Shown here in pieces: positions 1 to 6,962 of a stretch of 48,549 nt of DNA. The stretch spans positions 1 through 48,549 of IMG/VR virus record IMGVR_UViG_3300020190_000090; one strand, written 5' to 3'. The notes under the pieces were generated by a model. That model saw only the letters and a list, made by a program, of their open reading frames with translations. It was not told where the DNA came from and ran no database searches. This stretch comes from a virus. Numbering within the stretch: position 1 is the first letter of the stretch; each line of letters begins with the position of its first letter. Both the position numbers and the translations under genes were made by a program.

Positions 1-21
1 GAGGATGTGACTGGGAAATGA
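1..21 (+). CDS. 3' end of an upstream gene (partial)
   Basis: The first 21 bases read as six sense codons and a TGA stop (E-D-V-T-G-K). The TGA overlaps the next start codon in an ATGA arrangement at 18-21, the same coupling used by many genes further on. Too little of the protein is inside the window to say what it is; an open frame this short could also be chance. Confidence 0.5.
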   Translation, partial: EDVTGK

Positions 22-284
22 AGAAACCTAAGAACTGGTGGTATATCTGGTCAAAATCTCTTGGAGAGAAAGCATCTTCATGCAATAAGACATCTGATAA
101 GGTTGCAGTTGTTCGTACCATCATCTTTGCAACTTATCTGATTACAAACTATTTCATTGTTGCTGGTGTCATTAGACAGTGGAATCGAAATACTGCAGTT
201 CATGTATACATTGACTCGTCAGAGATTCAACCTTATGTCACACCACCAAAACGTGAAGTAAATAAACCTTTTGAGTTTGAGTAA
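18..284 (+). CDS. small membrane protein, conserved cyanophage-type hypothetical
   Basis: An 88-residue protein. The N-terminus is aromatic and basic (KPKNWWYIWSKSLGEK), followed by a hydrophobic stretch at about residues 31-51 (VRTIIFATYLITNYFIVAGV) that could cross the membrane once, then a polar, proline-containing tail. I recall similar small proteins in cyanomyovirus genomes but know no function. The start ATG at 18 overlaps the preceding stop (ATGA), suggesting translational coupling. Its TAA stop lies at the left edge of the first copy of the 39-bp repeated element. Confidence 0.7.
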   Translation: MKKPKNWWYIWSKSLGEKASSCNKTSDKVAVVRTIIFATYLITNYFIVAGVIRQWNRNTAVHVYIDSSEIQPYVTPPKREVNKPFEFE

Positions 285-321
285 AAGTTAGTAACCTCTA
301 AACTGTATCTGTAGTGTAAGG
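283..321 (+). repeat. 39-bp junction element, copy 1 (divergent)
   Basis: This copy contains the invariant AGTAACCT core and the terminal TAGTGTAAGG block, but the middle is altered (AAACTGTATC instead of AAAGTGTCC). The stop codon of the preceding gene lies at its left edge, and the next ATG follows about 10 bases after it. Confidence 0.75.
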
Positions 322-331
322 ACCAAACATT

Positions 332-520
332 ATGAACACTGTTAATCAACTTCTGTCTCTGAAAGAAGAGTTTAAGCGTCAGGACTTTACATTCACGAAA
401 GAACAACAGGAACGATACAATGTTTTTCTGAATCGTCGGCGTGAAGAAGTGAAACAGTGGTACAAAGATGGTAAGGTTTGGATTGGTCCTAGCACTGCAG
501 GAAAGGCACTGGTCGAGTGA
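332..520 (+). CDS. small hypothetical protein
   Basis: A 62-residue, highly charged, probably helical protein (start MNTVNQLLSLKEEFKRQ). No domain recognised. The ATG at 332 follows the first junction element by about ten bases and has no strong Shine-Dalgarno sequence. The TGA stop lies inside the 33-bp direct repeat shared with the end of the next gene, and a hairpin follows at once. Confidence 0.6.
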   Translation: MNTVNQLLSLKEEFKRQDFTFTKEQQERYNVFLNRRREEVKQWYKDGKVWIGPSTAGKALVE

Positions 521-549
521 CACTTTAAGAACTGTCTACTACCCCTTGA
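517..549 (+). repeat. 33-bp direct repeat, left copy
   Basis: Thirty-three bases identical to 1623-1655, with core CACTTTAAGAACTGTC followed by TACTACCCCTTGA. The upstream gene's TGA stop is at repeat positions 2-4, exactly as in the right copy. Together the two copies bracket the ParB-like gene. Confidence 0.9.
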
Positions 550-575
550 TTTTAGTCAAGAGGTAGTGGTATCTT
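536..575 (+). terminator. probable transcription terminator hairpin
   Basis: ACTACCCCTTGA (538-549) pairs with TCAAGAGGTAGT (556-567) through 11 of 12 positions around a six-base loop. The 3' side is moderately T-rich without a perfect T run. It lies just after the stop of the 332-520 gene. Confidence 0.6.
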
Positions 576-597
576 AATTCATACTAAATTATTCAAA

Positions 598-1626
598 ATG
601 AACTCCACTCAGACAAACACTTTTATCTCTCAATATTGGGATGCTATTGCTTGTGATCCAAGTAAATGGTGTTATGTTCCAAATACTTATGATGTTGATG
701 GTGTAGAGTTGGTAGGATCTCCTCAAATGAAGTTGTGGAGTGATCTTAATAACTGGAAAAATCCTGGGAGGTCAAATGGAGCAAATGTTTCTAAAATTGA
801 AGAACTAAAAGAAAATATCAAAGAGGAGGGTATCAATCTGGATTCTCCCTTTGTTTATTATGATATTGATACAAATGACCGAATAAATGGTGAACACAGG
901 CACCTTGCATGCAACCATTTGGGTATTAGTGGATGGATGATGCAAGGTGTTAGATTTTATAGTGAAGCATCTAAAATCAGGTTTGCCCTTATTTCAAATA
1001 AAAAAAAGAAAGATGTTTACAACCCAATTTCAATTGATGATGTTGAAGCTACTGTAAGGGATCTTATTCAGAGGGGTGATATTTCTACAGATCAAGAGAT
1101 AAAAAATGAGATTAAAATCCTTGGAAAGGGATCTATATCTCAAAAAGTGCTGGATAGATTGGCTAATCGAATTCTTTCCGAAAGAATTATGTCTGGTCAA
1201 ATTAAAGGTACGAATCGACTTTATGAGTGGAATGAAGACAGGTTTGAAATCTTTGTCAAAAATTCTAATGATGAGTGGGTACAAAATTACTTTCTGAATA
1301 AATCAGAAATTACCATTTATATCAATATGGCTTACTGGTCATCTCGTATTGGTGCTTTATTTGAAAAAGCTTTTGAAGCTGCTAATTGTGATTCCCCATT
1401 GCATCTAGTTTTTTCTGTTAAGTTGAAAAAAGGTGAAAGCCTAGAGACAACTCGAAAAAAAGTTTTTGATGATTATTTGAAAAAATTTGAGAAGAAATCT
1501 TGTTTTATTTTTGGAGTTAATCACGAAAGGTGTAAGACCTATCTGCCATGGAACCATCCAGATTGTGAGCACAGATTTCTTCCACAATCAAGTGAAGAAG
1601 ACGAAAAAGAGACTATTAAATTGTGA
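598..1626 (+). CDS. ParB-like nuclease/partition-fold protein
   Basis: A 342-residue protein. Residues about 66-102 resemble the ParB/sulfiredoxin-type N-terminal domain: a KIEELKENIKEEGI helix, a beta strand with SPFVYY, then RINGEHRHLACNHLGI, matching the family's 'GExR..A...lG' signature. That domain can bind or hydrolyse nucleotides or DNA. The rest (charged helices, a C-terminal Cys/His-rich stretch ending in acidic residues) is not recognised. Codon use differs from the helicase downstream: A/T-ending codons and mixed AGG/CGA/AGA arginines against almost uniform CGT. The gene together with one terminator lies exactly between two perfect 33-bp direct repeats, suggesting acquisition as a cassette. 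Its activity is unknown; a decoy or regulator is also possible. Confidence 0.7.
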   Translation: MNSTQTNTFISQYWDAIACDPSKWCYVPNTYDVDGVELVGSPQMKLWSDLNNWKNPGRSNGANVSKIEELKENIKEEGINLDSPFVYYDIDTNDRINGEHRHLACNHLGISGWMMQGVRFYSEASKIRFALISNKKKKDVYNPISIDDVEATVRDLIQRGDISTDQEIKNEIKILGKGSISQKVLDRLANRILSERIMSGQIKGTNRLYEWNEDRFEIFVKNSNDEWVQNYFLNKSEITIYINMAYWSSRIGALFEKAFEAANCDSPLHLVFSVKLKKGESLETTRKKVFDDYLKKFEKKSCFIFGVNHERCKTYLPWNHPDCEHRFLPQSSEEDEKETIKL

Positions 1627-1655
1627 CACTTTAAGAACTGTCTACTACCCCTTGA
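1623..1655 (+). repeat. 33-bp direct repeat, right copy
   Basis: Identical to 517-549. It begins three bases before the end of the ParB-like gene, so that gene's TGA stop is inside the repeat at the same place as in the left copy. Sequence diverges immediately after the repeat. Confidence 0.9.
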
Positions 1656-1683
1656 CTTTTGACGGTCAAGGGGTTATTATTAT
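1648..1683 (+). terminator. transcription terminator hairpin
   Basis: CCCCTTGAC (1648-1656) pairs perfectly with GTCAAGGGG (1665-1673) around an eight-base loop, followed by TTATTATTATT. It ends the ParB-like gene and separates it from the helicase. Confidence 0.75.
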
Positions 1684-1701
1684 TGTATTGAAAGATTCTT
1701 G

Positions 1702-2877
1702 ATGGTAACTCTTCGCCCTCATCAACAACGTGCACTAGATGCACTCTCTAAGTATCTGAAAGGTCAGTGTATTTTTCCGACTGGAGGTGGAAAAACACTG
1801 GTTGCAATCATGGATGCAGTTCGTGAGTTTCAGAAAGAAACTCCACAGACCATTGTTGTGGTTGCTCCTCGTATTCTCCTCGCAGAACAACTGTGTTCTG
1901 AGTTTCTGGAACATATCACCAATGCAGAAGTGATGCACGTTCACAGTGGTGAAACTCATCACTTCAACACCACTAAGGTATCTGAAATCCAGAAGTGGGT
2001 TGATGATAACTCTGACAATCACAAACTGATCTTCACAACTTACAACTCTCTTCATCGTATTCAAGAGAGTGAAATTGATGTGGATACGATTTACTTTGAT
2101 GAAGCACACAACTCCGTAAAACGTAACTTCTTCGCTCCTACAGAGTATTTCTCTTCCAACGCTAATCGTTCCTTCTTCTTTACTGCAACTCGTAAGACTT
2201 CGGTTACAATCAACAAACCAGGAATGAACGATCGTGATGTCTATGGTGACATCATTTGTCGTGTTTCTGCACCTGAACTGGTGAGTGGTGGTTACATCAT
2301 TGCACCTAAGATCAAGGCAAAAACCTTTGACATTCAGGACACTCGTATGATCGGTCCTGAGGTTGATTGTGGTAACGTTCTCGAAACGATTGATGATACC
2401 GACACCAAGAAGATTCTTGTTTGTGTGAAGAGTGCAAAGCAACTCATCAATCTCATGAGTCACACTGACTTCGCATCTCAGTTGACACAACGTGGTTATT
2501 CTTACCTTTACATCACCTCAAAGACTGGTGCGATTGTTGATGGTAAGAAAGTGAACCGTGAGGTATTCTTTGATACTCTCAACGCATGGGGTAAGGATCC
2601 TGAGAAGAAGTTTGTTGTTCTTCATCGTTCTATCCTGTCTGAGGGTATCAACGTGAGTGAACTTGAGACTGTCATCTTCATGAGGAACATGGACACCATT
2701 GAGATGGTTCAAACTATCGGTCGTGTTCTCCGTCTTGGTGGTACTCACAAGACCTACGGTTTGTGTGTGGTTCCTGTGTATTCTAAGGTCGGTATTGCTA
2801 CTGAACGTGCATTGCAAAACGTGGTGGATACTGTGTTTGAGAAAGGTGAACTTCTGGATTCTGTGGTACGCAAATGA
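1702..2877 (+). CDS. SF2 DEAD/DEAH-type helicase
   Basis: A 391-residue ATPase/helicase of superfamily 2. Visible motifs: Q-like N-terminus LRPHQQRALDAL, Walker A PTGGGKT at residues 26-32, motif Ia VVAPRILLAEQL, Walker B FDEAH with D133-H136, motif III TATR near residue 161, and motif VI QTIGRVLR near residue 337. These imply ATP-driven movement on or unwinding of nucleic acid, acting in the infected cell's cytoplasm. It is shorter than T4 UvsW (about 500 residues) and looks like the compact cyanophage helicase; a DNA replication/recombination role is inferred. ATG 1702 was chosen over the in-frame TTG at 1699. The stop overlaps the next ATG (ATGA). Confidence 0.9.
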   Translation: MVTLRPHQQRALDALSKYLKGQCIFPTGGGKTLVAIMDAVREFQKETPQTIVVVAPRILLAEQLCSEFLEHITNAEVMHVHSGETHHFNTTKVSEIQKWVDDNSDNHKLIFTTYNSLHRIQESEIDVDTIYFDEAHNSVKRNFFAPTEYFSSNANRSFFFTATRKTSVTINKPGMNDRDVYGDIICRVSAPELVSGGYIIAPKIKAKTFDIQDTRMIGPEVDCGNVLETIDDTDTKKILVCVKSAKQLINLMSHTDFASQLTQRGYSYLYITSKTGAIVDGKKVNREVFFDTLNAWGKDPEKKFVVLHRSILSEGINVSELETVIFMRNMDTIEMVQTIGRVLRLGGTHKTYGLCVVPVYSKVGIATERALQNVVDTVFEKGELLDSVVRK

Positions 2878-3059
2878 GTTACACTAATTCTCACATTCTT
2901 GAACCAAAACCTGGTCCGATTGGATTTGTTGTCAAGGATTACGCAGCGATTCCTTATGGTAATCAGTTCATGATTCTGCACAATGGTCAACAGATCAAAG
3001 TGTGTAGAACATCACAATCTGCTCGTAATTTCATCCAGAAAGAGATGAAATCTAAATAA
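2874..3059 (+). CDS. small conserved hypothetical protein
   Basis: A 61-residue protein translated in an ATGA overlap with the helicase, so it is probably made from the same message. The sequence (KPGPIGFVVKDYAAIPYGNQF, then a basic C-terminus) suggests a small beta-rich domain. I recall comparable ORFs next to helicases in cyanophages but no function. Its stop codon is part of a late promoter core. Confidence 0.7.
   Translation: MSYTNSHILEPKPGPIGFVVKDYAAIPYGNQFMILHNGQQIKVCRTSQSARNFIQKEMKSK
3052..3058 (+). promoter_or_regulatory. T4-type late promoter core CTAAATA
   Basis: CTAAATA ends 24 bases before the ATG at 3083, the spacing expected for a gp55-dependent late promoter with a short leader. 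It overlaps the upstream stop codon. Confidence 0.65.
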
Positions 3060-3082
3060 TAAGACAGAGAAACGAGTAAGAA

Positions 3083-3826
3083 ATGAGAACTTTTAGAGAC
3101 TTCATGGTTAGAATGAATGAAAGTTTAGAAGATCGCCGTGATGAGATTGATTCTAAGAGAAAAGAAGCAATAGAGAAACAAAAAGAGAAGATTGAAGATC
3201 GTGAAGAAAGAAATCAATTGAAGAAAGAAATTAAGAGTGAGATTAAGCAAGAATTGAGTTCCGAAGCATATGATGCTGAGGTCATGGGACGTTCTCAGAT
3301 TCGTAGAACTGGTGAAGGTGGACGTGTTGGCGCTGAGCGTAAGAAAACCACACCAGAACGTCGTAGAATGAAAGCAGTTGGTGGTGGAAAGACTGAACCA
3401 GTAGAGTATAAGGATCGTGTGGATATTGGTTCTCAAAGGCAGAGAAGTGAGAGAGAACAAACACCTGAGAAGGAAAGAGGTAGTGCTGCACTCTCACCTA
3501 AAGAACAACAGAGAAAGGCATACTTAGAGAGAAAGGCAAGAGAAGGTAAAGGTCCTGCAACTTCCAGAGAGAAGGAGAAGGAAGCATCTAAACTCTTGAG
3601 TAAGAAGAAAGAGGAGAAACCTGTATCACCTGAGTATAAGCCAGCAAAGGCATCAGGTATGGCAAGAAGTGAAAGAATGTCACAACAACGTAAAGGTGAA
3701 GCGATGCTCAAAGATATCATGAAGGACCAAGAGTTCTCACGTTATGAGAAAGAAACTGGTCAAAAAGCTACTGGTAAAGCTAAGACCAAACTCTTGGGTA
3801 GAGTATCACAACGAATGGCAAACTGA
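3083..3826 (+). CDS. Lys/Glu/Arg-rich late protein, possible internal virion or scaffold component
   Basis: A 247-residue, very hydrophilic protein with long charged helices (about residues 14-58) and a central basic region with GRSQIRRTGEGGRVGAERKK and RRRMKAVGGGKTEPVEYKDR. The opening MRTFRDFM resembles other cyanophage late proteins, and I recall relatives in other cyanomyoviruses. Composition suggests a coiled-coil or disordered nucleic-acid or capsid-core partner, but there is no catalytic motif. A late promoter immediately upstream supports expression with virion genes although it sits in the accessory region. Function unproven. Confidence 0.75.
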   Translation: MRTFRDFMVRMNESLEDRRDEIDSKRKEAIEKQKEKIEDREERNQLKKEIKSEIKQELSSEAYDAEVMGRSQIRRTGEGGRVGAERKKTTPERRRMKAVGGGKTEPVEYKDRVDIGSQRQRSEREQTPEKERGSAALSPKEQQRKAYLERKAREGKGPATSREKEKEASKLLSKKKEEKPVSPEYKPAKASGMARSERMSQQRKGEAMLKDIMKDQEFSRYEKETGQKATGKAKTKLLGRVSQRMAN

Positions 3827-3828
3827 GG

Positions 3829-3868
3829 GAATTATTGTTAGTAACCTTGAAAGTGTCCCTATAGTATG
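3829..3868 (+). repeat. 39-bp junction element, copy 2
   Basis: GAATTATTGTTAGTAACCT, then TGAAAGTGTCC and CTATAGTATG. The final ATG is the start codon of the ligase-like gene at 3866. Confidence 0.85.
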
Positions 3869-4747
3869 AAGAACACTCACCTGGAACACGCAGAAGATCT
3901 CATCCTCACTGGTGATCTTTCTGTTCTTGATGCACTCTACAATCCGAATCACATCAGTGTGAAGATTGATGGTGCACCTGCAATTGTGTGGGGAACTCAT
4001 CCTGAGAATGGTAAGTTTTTTGTTTGCACCAAAGCAGCATTTAACAAACAAAAGATTCGTGTTTGTTACAATCAAGATGACATCTTCACTCACTTTGGAC
4101 ATCAACCAAATGTAGTTAAGATTCTCATCTATTGTCTGGACTTTCTGCCTCGCACTGAGGGAGTGTTTCAGGGTGATTGGATTGGTTTCGGTTCTGGTCT
4201 TGATAGGTTCACTCCGAATACTATCACCTACAAGTTCTCCGAACCTGTGATGGAGGATATTGTGATTGCTCCTCATACTTATTACACTGGAAACGGTCCT
4301 CTGTATGAAATGGAGGCACATTCTCTCACTGGTGAACTGATTGGATCTCAACATTGTCGTTTCGTTCAACCTTTCACTGACCGAGTTTGTGGTAACACTG
4401 TTGCACCTAAAGTGAATCGTAAGGGTATCACTTTCCTCTCTCCGAAAGAAGCAACGATCGCAAAACAACAGATCAATGCACTCATTCGTAACGGTCAAGA
4501 ACTCACCGATGCGGACCTATTTGGTATTCTTGGATGTATTCAACTCGTCAATTTGTATCAGATGGTGATTGAAATCAAAGAGGATCTGATGGAGTCGTTG
4601 ATTGTCTATGATTGTCCCAAAGCATACATCAGTGGTGAAGAAATCAATCAAGAAGGTTTCGTTCTGTCCTACAATGGTGGTATGATGAAACTTGTGGATC
4701 GTAAAGTGTTTTCCTTCGCTAACTTTACACAGGGTCGATTCCAGTGA
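3866..4747 (+). CDS. ligase/nucleotidyltransferase-superfamily-like protein
   Basis: A 293-residue protein with the ordered motifs of covalent nucleotidyltransferases (DNA/RNA ligases, capping enzymes). Motif I is KIDG with the candidate nucleotide-accepting lysine K33. A motif III-like GDWIGFG lies near residue 103. Motif IV is EGFVLSY from E263, and motif V is KLVDRK at K275-K280. I recall a cyanophage family, DUF6267, with this look. If active it would adenylylate itself and seal or modify nucleic acid; 293 residues fits a minimal ligase without an OB domain. The start ATG is the last triplet of a junction element. Catalytic function is inferred from motifs only. Confidence 0.7.
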   Translation: MKNTHLEHAEDLILTGDLSVLDALYNPNHISVKIDGAPAIVWGTHPENGKFFVCTKAAFNKQKIRVCYNQDDIFTHFGHQPNVVKILIYCLDFLPRTEGVFQGDWIGFGSGLDRFTPNTITYKFSEPVMEDIVIAPHTYYTGNGPLYEMEAHSLTGELIGSQHCRFVQPFTDRVCGNTVAPKVNRKGITFLSPKEATIAKQQINALIRNGQELTDADLFGILGCIQLVNLYQMVIEIKEDLMESLIVYDCPKAYISGEEINQEGFVLSYNGGMMKLVDRKVFSFANFTQGRFQ

Positions 4748-4785
4748 GTTAAAGTTAGTAACCTCTAAAGTGCCCCTATAGCATG
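4748..4785 (+). repeat. 39-bp junction element, copy 3
   Basis: GTTAAAGTTAGTAACCTC, then TAAAGTGCCC and CTATAGCATG. It begins directly after the preceding TGA and ends in the ATG of the next gene, so it is the whole intergenic space. Confidence 0.9.
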
Positions 4786-5241
4786 AACACCACAACTATG
4801 GAACTCCAAGCAAAACAAACTATCGCAAATAGTGTTCTCAAGAATACTTTTCTGTTGATTGAGGCACTAAGAGACAACTATCGTCAGTATTCTATTCGTG
4901 GACATCAACGAGCAATCGAAAATCTGAATTATACTTACGGAACCACAGATTCGGTTCAATCCCAGTATCATGAATCATGTATTACTGATCTCAAGAATGG
5001 TTGTTGTCCTATTGATTATCAGGTAGAGACTGGTAAAAAGTATCACAAAGTCATCTTTGTTGATGGTGGTGGTAATCGTTCTGTTCACTGTTTCATTGAT
5101 AAGAACACTGGTGAAGTGTATAAGTCTGCCACCTGGAAATCTCCTGCTAAAGGTGTTCGTTATGATCTGCGATTGATTAAAGATCGTGAATATCTGCTGG
5201 AAAATGCAGATTGGAGCGGAGGATATTTATATGTGAAATGA
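4783..5241 (+). CDS. conserved phage hypothetical protein
   Basis: A 152-residue protein. The N-terminal half is helical. The C-terminal half is a compact beta-rich block (KYHKVIFVDGGGNRSVHCF, then KNTGEVYKSATWKSPAKGVR) that I recall as a small stand-alone phage domain of unknown function. No catalytic motif is evident. Translation could start at ATG 4783 (inside the junction element) or ATG 4798; the first was chosen because other copies place the start there. Confidence 0.7.
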   Translation: MNTTTMELQAKQTIANSVLKNTFLLIEALRDNYRQYSIRGHQRAIENLNYTYGTTDSVQSQYHESCITDLKNGCCPIDYQVETGKKYHKVIFVDGGGNRSVHCFIDKNTGEVYKSATWKSPAKGVRYDLRLIKDREYLLENADWSGGYLYVK

Positions 5242-5251
5242 TGTGACAGGC

Positions 5252-5290
5252 AATTAAAGTTAGTAACCTCGAAAGTGTCCTAGTAGTATG
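5252..5290 (+). repeat. 39-bp junction element, copy 4
   Basis: AATTAAAGTTAGTAACCTC, then GAAAGTGTCC and TAGTAGTATG; the ATG starts the next gene at 5288. Confidence 0.9.
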
Positions 5291-5488
5291 ATCACCGACC
5301 AAATGACTTACACTATCACTAAGCACATCAAAATCGAACACGAAGAGGATGATTGGAGTTTTGACTTCACCGCTGATGAGTATGGGACTGTGAGTGTAGA
5401 AGATGGTAATGGTCCTGGATATCAAACCATTCATATTCCCAAAGATTGTATTCAACATTTTATTGACGTTCTGGAGCAATACAAATGA
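5288..5488 (+). CDS. small acidic hypothetical protein
   Basis: A 66-residue acidic protein with a probable antiparallel beta segment (WSFDFTADEYGTVSVEDG) and a C-terminal helix. It starts at the ATG of a junction element and overlaps the next gene by ATGA, so the two form a coupled pair. Function unknown. Confidence 0.65.
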   Translation: MITDQMTYTITKHIKIEHEEDDWSFDFTADEYGTVSVEDGNGPGYQTIHIPKDCIQHFIDVLEQYK

Positions 5489-5736
5489 CTTACGACACCG
5501 AAATGACTTACGATGAACAAATCAAAGAAATGACTGTTACTAAATCTCTCAAACTTCTGTGTGATGGATTCAAAAGTGAATTTGCTACTTTTGCATTTGC
5601 TGATGAACGAATGACTGATCTGTTACAACAACTCTCCGCAGAGTTTGTTGAATCAAACGTCCCCGTAGTTGATGAGGACAATCAACTGGAATTGGCATTG
5701 ATGTTGATGGAAACTCTTGACATTATCGCTCGTTGA
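5485..5736 (+). CDS. small hypothetical protein
   Basis: An 83-residue acidic, mostly helical protein coupled to the previous gene by ATGA. The first residues repeat MTYD twice (MTYDTEMTYDEQ), so translation could begin at 5485 or at the second ATG at 5503. No recognised domain. Confidence 0.65.
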   Translation: MTYDTEMTYDEQIKEMTVTKSLKLLCDGFKSEFATFAFADERMTDLLQQLSAEFVESNVPVVDEDNQLELALMLMETLDIIAR

Positions 5737-5739
5737 ATT

Positions 5740-5886
5740 ATGATCTGGGAAGTAAAACTCTATGTGGGTGGTAAGGTTTTCACTGAAGAAGTGAGAGCAA
5801 CTAACCGTCAAGACGCATTGGATACAGCAGTTGCTCGTAATCCTAAGGCAAAGGTGATGGGAGTGAACCCAACTTTACGAAGTTAA
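5740..5886 (+). CDS. 48-residue hypothetical protein
   Basis: A short ORF starting MIWEVKLYVGGKVFTEEV. The pattern strand-strand-helix (ATNRQDALDTAVARNPKAK) resembles small phage proteins with a beta-beta-alpha fold. It starts three bases after the preceding stop, and its TAA stop forms part of junction element copy 5. I recall similar proteins in cyanophages; role unknown. Confidence 0.65.
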   Translation: MIWEVKLYVGGKVFTEEVRATNRQDALDTAVARNPKAKVMGVNPTLRS

Positions 5887-5920
5887 AGTTAGTAACCTCC
5901 AAAGTGTCCCATTAGTGTAG
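5881..5920 (+). repeat. 39-bp junction element, copy 5
   Basis: AGTTAAAGTTAGTAACCTCC, then AAAGTGTCCC and ATTAGTGTAG. The TAA in the left arm is the stop of the preceding gene. Here the element ends in GTG and the gene's ATG follows about a dozen bases later. Confidence 0.9.
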
Positions 5921-5933
5921 GAACTCAAATCAC

Positions 5934-6158
5934 ATGAGCAAAGTTACACTTACTCGTTACGAGTTTGATACAATCGTTGAGAATCTTCAAAAAGCACTTG
6001 AAGTTTGTGAACGTGTAGATTATAGTAAAGACGCAGAGTGTGATAATACTCCACCTTTCGCAGTTGGGTGGACAAAAGCAACACTCAAAAATATGATCAT
6101 TGATCTTAACCGTATTCTGGAGAACAACACTGAACTTCATTCTGCCAAACTCACATGA
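5934..6158 (+). CDS. small hypothetical protein
   Basis: A 74-residue protein (start MSKVTLTRYEFDTIVENLQKA), predominantly helical, with a C-terminal helix WTKATLKNMIIDLNRIL. No recognised domain. It begins about 13 bases beyond a junction element and overlaps the next gene by ATGA. Confidence 0.65.
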   Translation: MSKVTLTRYEFDTIVENLQKALEVCERVDYSKDAECDNTPPFAVGWTKATLKNMIIDLNRILENNTELHSAKLT

Positions 6159-6349
6159 AAACTGACATGAACAAAGAAATCCTGATCGACAAGATGGGTG
6201 AGGCAATCTTTGAACGATTTGCACACTTTATGGATGAACATGATTATGAAACCGCAGACTCTTTGCATTCAGAATGGAATGTAGATGGTGTTGATCCTGA
6301 AGATGGAGAATATGAGTTCTTGTTTATGGCAGATCTCACTGAAGTTTGA
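6155..6349 (+). CDS. small acidic hypothetical protein
   Basis: A 64-residue, strongly acidic protein coupled to the preceding gene (ATGA). A second in-frame ATG at 6167 gives the alternative start MNKEILIDKMGEAI. Strong negative charge is common in small phage host-takeover proteins, but no function can be assigned. Confidence 0.6.
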   Translation: MKTDMNKEILIDKMGEAIFERFAHFMDEHDYETADSLHSEWNVDGVDPEDGEYEFLFMADLTEV

Positions 6350-6352
6350 GGG

Positions 6353-6391
6353 AATTAAAGTTAGTAACCTCCAAAGTGTCCTAGTAGTATG
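6353..6391 (+). repeat. 39-bp junction element, copy 6
   Basis: AATTAAAGTTAGTAACCTCC, then AAAGTGTCC and TAGTAGTATG; the ATG starts the gene at 6389. Confidence 0.9.
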
Positions 6392-6559
6392 AAGAACACT
6401 TTCACCGTCCGATTCTGGTCTGAACATCTCGATTCTCCAGAGTATATCGGACCCTTCTATTCTCTTGAGGAAGCAGAAGACTATTGTGATTCTCGCAATG
6501 GTTCGTTGTCACTCTCTGGGATTCCTTCCTGGGTTGCTTGTTACTCTGTCGTTGATTGA
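6389..6559 (+). CDS. 56-residue hypothetical protein
   Basis: A short ORF starting MKNTFTVRFWSEHLDSPEYI. Strand-helix-strand pattern with SLEEAEDYCDSRN, similar in design to the 42-residue protein at 8273 (strand, then STLEEANRMIDFYR), so the two may share a small fold. It begins at the ATG of a junction element and is separated from the next gene by two bases. Confidence 0.6.
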   Translation: MKNTFTVRFWSEHLDSPEYIGPFYSLEEAEDYCDSRNGSLSLSGIPSWVACYSVVD

Positions 6560-6561
6560 TC

Positions 6562-6723
6562 ATGAAAAACTATCGTGTTCGTGTTGAAACTTACGATGGT
6601 TGTGTTACCATCTGGCATGAGAAATCAAAAGCAAAATCCGCTGACAAACTGATTCTCAATCGGGTCTACAACCAACTGTGTGGACTCAATGTTAAAGAAA
6701 TCTCCGTTACTCCTTCTGTTTGA
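6562..6723 (+). CDS. 53-residue basic hypothetical protein
   Basis: A short ORF starting MKNYRVRVETYDGCVTIWHEK, with a beta hairpin followed by a basic helix. It lies two bases after the previous stop and two bases before the next ATG, so it belongs to the transcription unit headed by the element at 6353. Function unknown. Confidence 0.6.
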   Translation: MKNYRVRVETYDGCVTIWHEKSKAKSADKLILNRVYNQLCGLNVKEISVTPSV

Positions 6724-6725
6724 TT

Positions 6726-6905
6726 ATGTTTGTCTACGGAATCTTTGCCCGTCTTGATGATTATGAACCAGAAGAACTTTATGGTTTATATCATAACGAA
6801 GAAGACGCATATCGACGAGCAGAAGAGATGAAACAAGAATACAATGAAGAATATAAAGACTCTCAGTATTCTGACGTTCAAGTTCACAAAATGAAAGTTC
6901 AGTAA
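6726..6905 (+). CDS. 59-residue hypothetical protein
   Basis: An acidic, tyrosine-rich ORF (MFVYGIFARLDDYEPEELYG, then a long charged helix) of the strand-helix-strand type seen in other small proteins here. ATG 6726 was preferred to the in-frame TTG at 6720 because it follows the previous stop directly. Function unknown. Confidence 0.65.
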   Translation: MFVYGIFARLDDYEPEELYGLYHNEEDAYRRAEEMKQEYNEEYKDSQYSDVQVHKMKVQ

Positions 6906-6962
6906 GTGATGATCTCACTTCCCAATCCTCACACCGAAACAACCAACACTCTTCACATCTTT

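Noticed and set aside
1735-2490. 251-codon open frame on the minus strand
   Set aside because: It lies entirely antisense to a helicase with intact motifs, has no ribosome-binding site or promoter, and its translation shows no domain; it is an artefact of codon bias.
3806-4498. 230-codon minus-strand frame
   Set aside because: Antisense to the ligase-like gene, crosses the junction element, and the product looks random (Ser/Arg/Ile rich).
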